Assembly (NCBI GenBank): GCA_905221605.1
Contig: CAJNDS010002745.1
Location: 507,501-571,500, forward strand
DNA length: 64,000 bases
Direction of reading: 5' to 3'
Source of the DNA: Symbiodinium natans
Taxonomy: Eukaryota; Sar; Dinophyceae; Suessiales; Symbiodiniaceae
Shown here: one piece after another, positions 56,632 through 64,000 of the stretch
How positions within the stretch are numbered: the stretch's first letter is position 1
Layout of the letters: each line of letters opens with the position of its first letter
The notes under the pieces: generated by a model
Seen by the model: only the letters and a program-made list of their open reading frames with translations
Database searches by the model: none
Told to the model about the DNA's origin: nothing
Program-made: the position numbers and the translations under genes

Positions 56632-56823
56632 CTTAGTTGCTGAGTTCAGAAGCCCCGAAAAAAGTGTACACTTCCAGTTCTATTGGGGAATATAGCGTCC
56701 CAAAAAGTGTAGAGTGTGAACCCTAAACCCTAAACTCTGAACCCTAAACCCTAAACCCTAAACCCCAAACCCTAAAAGCCTAAACCCTAAACCCTAAACC
56801 CTAAACCCTAATCAGCTACTAAG
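56632..56823. mobile_element. Family-H MITE interrupted by a CCCTAAA array
   Basis: Same element as 18228-18328 but with about 92 bases of CCCTAAA-type repeat (56719-56811) between the GTGTAGAGTGTG part and the TCAGCTACTAAG end. Confidence 0.87.
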
Positions 56824-56879
56824 ATAGGGACTTTGGGCCCAAGTATATGATGAGAAGGCACAGGGGCTGGTGGTCTCAG

Positions 56880-57011
56880 GGTAGTTACGTGGTCCCTTAC
56901 CATGGACCCTGTAAATCGGACCCCTCACACACCCCACATATACCCCATACAACCCAAGGGCCCATACTTCACAACCCTAAGGGACCACATGAAGGGCCCA
57001 TATAGCTACCC
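56880..57011. mobile_element. Family-C foldback repeat
   Basis: About 132 bp with ends GGTAGTTACGTGGTCCCTTA and a near complement. Diverged relatives: 14501-14642 (SUMO intron 7), 38388-38470 and 40771-40894. Confidence 0.68.
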
Positions 57012-57399
57012 CTTAGACTTAGGGAACTCCATAAGCCCTAAACCCTAAACCCTAAACCCTGAACCCTAAAGGACTCCATAAGCCGTAGGCCCTAAAGCCT
57101 GAAACCCCAAAAGGCCCAAAGACGCCTCAAAAGTCTCGAGGTTGATCCTGCAGAACCTGAAAGGGCTTAGGGTTTAGGGTTGAGAGCTTATAGGGTTCGA
57201 AGGTCTAGAGCTCCATGCAAGGGTATAGGGTTTAGGGTTTAGGGTTTAGGGTTTCGGGCTAGGCTCTGGGAATTTTGGTTTAGGGCCAATAACATGTTCA
57301 GGGCTGGGTCACGACGCCTGCTGCTGCTATGTAGGGTTTAGGGTTTAGGGTTTAGGGTTTAGGACTTAGGGTTTAGGGTTTAGGGCTGCTCGACTATGT

Positions 57400-57615
57400 T
57401 TAGTTTCTGTGCTTTGAGCACCCCAGGCTGCAATCCTTGCGGAAGTTCCCGAGCCCTGAGCCCAGAACAGTTTTGCTCATACTCAGCATGTACCGTGGCT
57501 GGGAGGCTTCCGAAATTTCAGGTGTCCCTTTGGGGATCCCTTCCATTTGGCTAGTATAAAACATTTGTTGCAAACTCCCAGGTCGTGTCGAGCAGCGACA
57601 AGAAACAGCACACAA
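57400..57615 (-). CDS. Coding-like segment, unrecognised
   Basis: A 71-codon minus-strand frame from an ATG at 57615 to a TAG, with pieces SLQQMFYTSQMEGIPK, EISEASQPRYMLSMSK and GLGNFRKDCSLGC. Intronless and longer than typical exons here. Could be a short gene, a retro-copy piece or transposon-derived. Confidence 0.28.
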   Translation of the reverse strand: MCAVSCRCSTRPGSLQQMFYTSQMEGIPKGTPEISEASQPRYMLSMSKTVLGSGLGNFRKDCSLGCSKHRN

Positions 57616-57978
57616 TCACATGGCAAGCACGGCATGACCTGGGCGCTATGGCGAGCAAGTGCACCAAATCAAAGGAGACCAAATCATAGAAGCCCTAAAA
57701 AAAACACCGTCAAACTCAAACCCAAGCTCTTAAGGATAATTCAACATAGCCCATAATGGAAGGACTTTACCATACCCCCCCCCCCCCCAATCTTCTTTTA
57801 AGGGGTATGCCCAAGGGGCATGTTGAACATATCATAGGCAAGCACATCCCACACAACATGTTCTACAGTAACTTGCGCCCACGCAAGGATGTGATGGCCT
57901 GTTGTCGTTCTCGCGGACGTATGCAAATCTCTTTGTGAGAACCTGCCGACCATGCAGGATAGCGAAGACTGGCTGGTT

Positions 57979-58074
57979 CTTAGCAGGGAATGGGGGAATG
58001 AGGTACCCTATATCCCCCCTATATATATGTTCCCTTTAAGGGATTATGTAGGGTTTCCCCCATTCCCTACTAAG
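57979..58074. mobile_element. 96-bp palindromic element
   Basis: Arms CTTAGCAGGGAATGGGGGAA and TTCCCCCATTCCCTACTAAG around a GC-poor centre. A diverged relative lies near 54447-54545. Confidence 0.75.
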
Positions 58075-58742
58075 ACCCACGGGCAAGAGTGCGACCCGGT
58101 TGTTTGTTAAAGGCGCAACGAGCCTTAGCAACTAGACCCGAAACTCTGAAAACATTCACAACAAAGCGACACAACAAGGGGCTCATTTGCCTTTGGATGG
58201 GTATTTGGGGTACTGTAGTTTTTTGTGCGGGACCCTAAACCCTAAACCCTAAACCCTAAACCCGAAACCCTAAACCCTAAACCCTAAACGCTAAACCCTA
58301 AACCCTAAACCCCCTTAGCCCAAACCCTAAACTCTGGAGTGATCGCTGATGTCGGATATTTGTTCGGCACCCGTCTTTGGCAGCCGGCCTGGCAACCCTA
58401 CCTCTCCATTCATCTTTTGTCCAAAATGGTAACGCATCATCTAGGTTAGAGGGTTTAGGGTTTAGGGCCTAAGTTTAGGGTTTGAGGGTCAGAGTTTAGG
58501 GGTTCGGCATCTTTAGGGCGTAGGGCCAGACTCTAACAAAAAAAACAACCCTCTCAAGCCTCCTTCGCGTTCCCAACCCTGTGTTTGGAGTCCCTAGCCG
58601 AACAAGGCCTCAAGGGGCCATGTAGAATGGTATATGCTTAGGGTTTTTAGGGTTTATGGTTTCGGAGCTGGCAGGCACTGGCAGCCTTTTACCCCTCAGT
58701 TCAGATACCCACCATGTAAAACTATGAATGAACCTCTACAGG

Positions 58743-58891
58743 GGTTCTACCTTTAAGGATGTATCCGTGGGTTTTGGGGGAACCTGCTTATCTTTAAAGA
58801 TCCTTAAGGTCGTATAAGGGCCATATTAGGAATATATTAGGAGGAACATTTAGGGGTACAACCTTAGGGGCACAAGTCTAAATCCCTTGGG
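58743..58891. mobile_element. Family-E repeat, full-length copy
   Basis: About 149 bp starting GGTTCTACCTTTAAGGATGT and ending AAGTCTAAATCCCTTGGG. A second full copy is at 35042-35187 (glutaredoxin intron 7). A copy truncated by TTTAGGG repeats is at 21791-21899. Confidence 0.8.
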
Positions 58892-59678
58892 AAGCTTCAA
58901 GTACGGCTCAACGGCCACACCCAAAACCCCCCCCACACCACAAAACCAAAACCACGTTTGCCCTTCAAGCCCTTCCATGTGCACCCTAACTCCTAAAACC
59001 CAAACCCCTATTCCTAAACCCTAAACCCTAATCCCTACACCCAAAAGGCAAAGAACAAACCTAGGCTCCCCCACGGGACGCTTGAGGTGGGTAAAGCGGG
59101 CGTCGGAGCCAAAGCCATCGCGCCTGGAGATTCCGGATGCTTGTCGGGCTTAGGGTTTTACTACTATTTGCTTAAGAACCCCAAAGGAATGAAAGACAAT
59201 AATCCCTATCCTACCCGTACAAGGAAGAATATTTGTATTGGTTACTACTTTTCTATTTTTATTGTTTTTTTTTTTTTTTTTTGCGGGGGGGGGGGGGGGG
59301 GGGGTTCTGAAGCAAACAGGTTTAGGATTGAGGGGGGGCCGGATTCATCTATAGGCACATGCAAACCCAAAACCCAAAACCCCAAAACCCCAAAACAAAG
59401 CTGAGAGTTTAGGGTGAGGTATCCAAGGGCCGTTATTTGGGGTCTTGAAAGGTAGTGCTATACATAGTGCATATATATATATATATATATATACATATAC
59501 GTATACACGGTCACCGCTTCCCCCCCCCCCACTTCCATGATCTAGGCTCATATCTCTGATTTCTCTGATTGAGATGCACGAGCTGCTTGCATTTAAGTAG
59601 ATGGCATTTCTTTCGACACAAGTTGCGGACGAGATTTTGAAGGGGCTTTCGAAATTAGAATACGTTTTTGCTTTTGTT

Positions 59679-59709
<31 letters not shown>

Positions 59710-59784
59710 GGCATTTATGTTAAAATTACAAAAGGGACCACAAGGGAATACTGCGAACCTCTATAATTATTAGGTTCTGCGTAG

Positions 59785-60156
59785 TGAGTGCTTCGATCTT
59801 GGCTTGCTCTGCCTTGGTCTTCTTCAACCTGTCGAGGATCTCCGCAGAGAGGGCTCACGCGGACTTTCAACTTCTACCTGCTGGCTTCCCTCTACCGCCG
59901 CATGCCATGCGGTACAGGTGACGGCTTGACCGTTGAGGTTGCGCTCCCCCCCCCCCCCCCCAGTGCCTTGCGGCCGAAATCTGAATCATGCCCGGTACTA
60001 CCGAGCCCTGCCCGCCCCCCATGAACATCGCAAATTCCCTGTCGGCCGCCAGGGAGTTGAGGCTGTCTTCGGGTGCCGCGCAACCATCAGCGTCAAGCTC
60101 CTCAATAGGTTCAGCACGCTGTCTTCCGGCGCCTCGTCCCCATACCTACAGATACT
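59785..60156 (-). CDS. Two coding-like blocks with a possible coiled-coil end
   Basis: Block 1 (about 60156-59965, minus) is protein-like in two overlapping frames: YGDEAPEDSVLNLLRSLTLM after a TCTGTAG|G acceptor, and EDSLNSLAADREFAMFMGG with GSVVPGMIQISA. Both cannot be right. Block 2 (about 59850-59785) reads ILDRLKKTKAEQAKIEALTT, a charged heptad-like helix, after the acceptor TGCGGAG. Between them lies about 115 nt with a poly-C tract, consistent with a short GC-AG intron. No family recognised. Confidence 0.33.
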
Positions 60157-60557
60157 AGATCTATTTCATATGTAAAGATTTCCTAAAATCTCAGCCTTAA
60201 ATCCCCAACCATAAACCTGCTCGACCCCCCAAACCCAGACCCTACACCGTAAATCCGAAACTCTGAACCCCCTCAACCCCCTCCCCCCCCCCCCACCCAA
60301 CAAAAACAAACAACAAATATAAACCCTCAATCCCAGAACCTTGATTCCAACCGTAAATCCTATCCGGTTGATATAGGGTTTAGGGATTCGGATTCTAGGG
60401 CTTAGGGTCCCCTAAACCCCGAACCCTGAACCCTAACCTCCACCCAGCTTCCCGATGGTTTGGGGTTTAGGGTTTAGGGTTTAGGGTTTGGGGTTTAGGG
60501 TTTAGGGTTTAGGGTTTAGGGTTTAGGGTTTAGGGTGTTCCTGCTGTTGATGGCTTA

Positions 60558-60744
60558 CTTGGAAGCGCTGTTGACCTAGCAAGTCTGCTTAGTATGCCCT
60601 AGAAACCCTGCTATACTCCCCTTCAACCCACTTACTAACTTTAAGCATTGAACCCCAAGTACGAACCCTAGCCCCTAGCCCCTAGCCCCTGAACCCTAAA
60701 CGCTAAACCCTAACCCTACTTACTAAGTCAAAAGCACTTCCAAG
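60558..60744. mobile_element. Foldback element with CTTGGAAG ends
   Basis: 187 bp; arms CTTGGAAGCGCTGTTGACCT and a near-complement at 60718-60744. Related arm sequences occur at 2695-2790, 22331-22375 and 35277-35330. Confidence 0.7.
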
Positions 60745-61027
60745 CAAGGTTGCAGGGCTCTTCGGACTCGGGAGTCGCAACTCAAATGAGGTTTGTTTAG
60801 GGCTGAGGGTTGAGGGTTGAGGGTTGAGGGCTTAGGGTTTAGGGTTGAGGGTTTAGGGTTTAAGGTTGAGGGTTTAGGGTTTTGGGTTTAGGGTTTAGGG
60901 TGTACACTCAGCGTGAGGCTACTGAAAATAGACTCATTCAAAAGCAGCAAGATGTTCAAACTCCAGCATCCCCCAAACCCCCATAGATGGAGGCACTGAA
61001 GCTCCTAGCTTCTTACCTCTCCAGAAA

Positions 61028-61171
61028 TCATGAGTTCTCCCCTCTATACTGCCCCCCTAGGTTTCCCCTTCAAGAACCTTCACTAGGCTTACTTGTCCCT
61101 GAATAGCCCTAACTATGCGGGGGGGAACCCAGGGGGGGTAGTATAGACGGGGCTAGTAGGGGAACTCATGA
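61028..61171. mobile_element. Family-F MITE, intact copy
   Basis: 144 bp with long imperfect arms TCATGAGTTCTCCCCTCTAT and complement, continuing into CCCCCCTAGGTTTCCCC. Related copy with a truncated left arm at 1136-1271. Confidence 0.82.
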
Positions 61172-61633
61172 AGAAACACCGTAATTACTTCGTCTACTAC
61201 TGTGCGACTAAAACCTATACCCAAAATCCCGAAAACCCAACCCCTAGACCCCAATGGCCCAAAATCCTAAACCCAATAACACTTGTGTGAAGGAGTTATA
61301 AGCCCTTTATAAGCCCCCAACCTAAAACCCAACCGGAAACCCCCAAAAACACCCTCGACCTGACCTACTCCGTACACACTACACCCTCAAGCCTAAGCCC
61401 AAAACAGCCCCTTTTTAGAGCTCACGCTCAGCCCTACAAACCCGAAACACCCAAAAAGCAACAACCCTAATCCCTAAACCCCTAAACCCCTAAACCCTAA
61501 ACCTCTACACCCTAAACCCCAAACCCGAAACCCTAAACCCTAAACCCCAAACCCCAAACCCCAAACCCCAAACCCTAAACCCTAAACCCTAAACCCTAAA
61601 CCCCATGGCGCCCCGAAAGACCTGCCTGCCAGC

Positions 61634-61685
61634 CATCTTGGGGTGGCCCGCGATGCACTCGACCGTCCGATCCTCGGTATTCCAC
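61634..61685 (-). CDS. Candidate single exon
   Basis: A 52-nt minus-strand island with the splice signature of the solved genes (GCGCAG|G acceptor, ATG|GCTGGC donor) reading WNTEDRTVECIAGHPKM. It is flanked by CCCTAAA on the low side and TTTAGGG on the high side, as most solved exons are. Neighbouring exons were not found. Confidence 0.35.
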
Positions 61686-63069
61686 CTGCGCTGGTGAAGC
61701 GTTCTAGATGGTTTAGGGTGTAGGGTTTTAGGGTTTAGGGTATAGGGTTTAGGGTTTTAGGGTTTTAGGGTTTAGGGTTTAGGGTTTTAGGGTTTAGGGG
61801 TTTAGGGCTTAGGGCTTAGGGCTTAGGGCTTAGGGTTTAGGGTTTTTCGGGTTTAGGGGTTTAGGGCTTTTGAGTCTACAGGGGTTTAGGGGTTTAGGGT
61901 CAGCTCTCAAAAAAAGTGGTCCTTTTTTTTGGCGCCCTAAAATATTTCGGCCCGCCCTGTAATAGTAGTCCCGAAAGGGAGTTTGGAGAAGTGACCAGGG
62001 TTTCGGGCTTCTGGTCTTAGGGTGAGTCTTTGTAGTTGAGGGCGGGCCCCGAATGTTGAACATGTTATGTACTATGTACACCCGGGAGCTTGATGGGATT
62101 TAGGTCGGGTTTCCGATTGCGGTTTAGGAGTTTGGGCTTAGAACCCGGGTTTAGGTCGTTCGGCACCTTCAGCTCGAATTATCGATAAGACTTGGCAGCC
62201 CAGTAACCATCTTTTCATAAGGGCACCACTGTGGGTCCGTTCCTTCATAAGGGAACGGTGAACCAAAACAAGCAGATGGCACCACTGGGCTACCGAGATC
62301 AAGATGAGTTTTGGTTTTGGAGGTCAAAGCTCGCAATGTTTAACCCTAAACCCTAAACCCTAAACCCTAAACCCTAAACCCTAAACCCTAAACCCTAAAC
62401 CCTAAACCCTAAACCCTAACACTTCGACGCCTGTCCACTTCCTACGAGTACGACGCGATCTGTCAGGTCCGCCTTCTGGCAGGTTCGCAACCTCAACCGC
62501 CCTCGGCCCTCAACCCTAAACCCTAAGCCCTAAACCCTAAACCCTAAACCCTAACCCTAAACCCTAAACCCTAAACGGTTTAGACCGAAGCTGTGTTGAA
62601 GGGAAGGGTTGCTGCCAGCAGCCTCGTGCTCTTCATGTGAGTATACCTCTTCTCCCAGGGTCGGTACAAAGTCCCTTCTACCCTAGGCCCTAAACCCTAA
62701 CCCTAAACCCTAAACCCTAAACCCAAAGCCCAAAACCCTAACCCCAAACCCTAAACCCAACAGAACCCAGGCACCCATACTTCCGAACCCTCTAAGATAA
62801 GGGACCACAATCCAGGACGATGTAACTACTGGCTACCTGGGTCACCGACGTGAGGCAAAGAAATCCGAAACTAAACCCTAAACCCAAGATGCAAGTGGCT
62901 AAGCCCTATATAAACCCTAAAACCTGAAACCTTAAGCCCTTGACTAAGACCCAACTTAAGGCTTCTTGTTGCGGGCTGTTCAGCTTTATCTTGGGTGAGG
63001 TTTGGTCTGTCAGCTTCTGGGCCTACAGGGCTTTAGGATCATCCTGTTCAAGGCTATAGGGTTTAGGGT

Positions 63070-63390
63070 TTAGGGTCATGTAGGGTAGACTCTCAGGGTA
63101 ATTACATGGTCCCTCCATACAAGCCAAGTCATCCACGTCCAGCTGGCATTTCTCAGATTCTCTGCCCAGAACTTTGGAAGTAGCTTCATGTCGAGCGCAT
63201 TGTTGTGCCGGTCGCGGAGGACGCCGCTCATGGTGTTGAGCACCGTGTCGTGCTGTAGCGCACGCTCTGCTGCTTGCAGTTTCTGCGCGGCCGCCCCCAG
63301 AAGCATCAATCCATGTCTTGTGTTTGATGAAAAACTGGGACACAGCACCTTGCACCTCACCGCCCCTCTGTCGAGCCGTCACCCCTATTT
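63070..63390 (-). CDS. Coding-like region with a frame change
   Basis: Two minus-strand frames are successively protein-like: GEVQGAVSQFFIKHK first, then GAAAQKLQAAERALQHD, TVLNTMSGVLRDRHN and LDMKLLPKFWAENLRN. This suggests either an unseen short intron or a frameshifted copy. The helical Ala/Gln/Glu-rich middle part is the most convincing. No family recognised. Confidence 0.33.
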
Positions 63391-63675
63391 CTCCCCGCCT
63401 CTAAACCCTAAACCCTAAACCCTAAACCCTAAACCCTAAACTACACAACCCAAGGGCTCCTCAAGAACTCTTTAAAGGAGCTAAATGACCATCTTGCGAG
63501 ACCATGCAACTTGCCTTATCAAAAGACCTTGGACCCACTTTCCCCCCCAGGGACTGCGGGGTTTAGCTTCGGGGTTTGCTGGGTTTAGGGTTTAAGGAGC
63601 TTTGGAGATTCCGGGGGTACCTGAAGGGCTCCATATGCCTGTGTAGTATATGGCTTGGGCCTCAACAAAGGGTTT

Positions 63676-63791
63676 CCATATGGGGGCTTACGAAACAGAA
63701 GGGTACCCCCTTCATACCCCAAATAGAACAGAATCCCCTTTGAAGGGACTCCCCAAAGGGTACCCCCCAATTTTCGGAAACCCCCATATGG
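63676..63791. mobile_element. 116-bp foldback element with CCATATGGGGG ends
   Basis: Perfect 11-bp ends followed by imperfect complementarity (CTTACGAAACAG / CGGAAA) and a GGGTACCCCC motif in both halves. Confidence 0.75.
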
Positions 63792-64000
63792 TGGCTGTCG
63801 GCCCGAGAACTACATGGACTCCAATTTGAGGGTTTAGGGTGCATAGAGGGTATAGGATTTAGGGCTTAGGTTTTGGGGTTAGGGCCCAGGCCTGTAGACG
63901 CAAGTCTTGGAGGAGAAGTACACGTTGCCGTCCTATGCGCGTGAAAGGGCGGTCGCCCCTTGGCAGCCCTCAACCCCAGGTCAGACTGAGGCCGTAAAAC

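Overview
This is a nuclear eukaryotic window dominated by short interstitial runs of the plant/alga-type telomere repeat TTTAGGG (CCCTAAA on the other strand) and its variants. The runs alternate in orientation and separate short non-repetitive islands. No long open reading frame, rRNA, tRNA or CRISPR array is recognisable. The key result comes from reading the islands as exons: many carry an AG acceptor before them and a GC (sometimes GT or GA) donor after them, and joining them in phase rebuilds real proteins.

Two genes decode completely. A SUMO gene lies on the minus strand at 20154-13516 (8 exons of 15-75 nt, 87 aa, ending in the Gly-Gly-X maturation site). A mitochondrial monothiol glutaredoxin lies on the minus strand at 43757-33659 (10 exons, 162 aa, CGFS active site, basic N-terminal presequence). 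Two further minus-strand exon chains keep phase but encode proteins I do not recognise (about 33277-27285 and 52616-48723). A weaker minus-strand chain lies at 47063-46573 and a weaker plus-strand Pro/Gly-rich chain at 2161-12404.

In the solved genes 14 of 16 introns begin GC (one GT, one GA) and 15 of 16 acceptors are AG|G. On the coding strand most introns carry TTTAGGG runs near the 5' end and CCCTAAA runs near the 3' end, so telomere-type repeats form the inverted ends of the introns. GC/GA/GT donors, AG|G acceptors, TTTAGGG repeats, genes oriented the same way over about 39 kb and very low coding density together suggest a dinoflagellate. This is inference; the species is not identifiable from sequence alone.

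Layout: 1-900, AT-rich sequence of no recognised function; 900-12,500, telomere-repeat sea with the plus-strand Pro/Gly-rich candidate gene; 12,500-13,500, convergent spacer; 13,516-20,154, SUMO; 20,200-27,200, MITE-rich stretch with a composite transposon-like structure (22,377-23,297) and several coding-like minus-strand segments; 27,285-33,277, unknown gene C; 33,659-43,757, glutaredoxin, whose first intron also holds two GC-rich minisatellites; 46,573-47,063, candidate gene F; 48,133-48,480, a broken coding segment; 48,723-52,616, unknown gene E; 52,700-64,000, more telomere-repeat sequence with coding-like minus-strand segments not assembled here.

At least eight small dispersed foldback (MITE-like) families occur in introns and spacers. 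Several copies are interrupted or truncated by telomere-repeat runs, giving direct before/after evidence that these runs were inserted into existing DNA.
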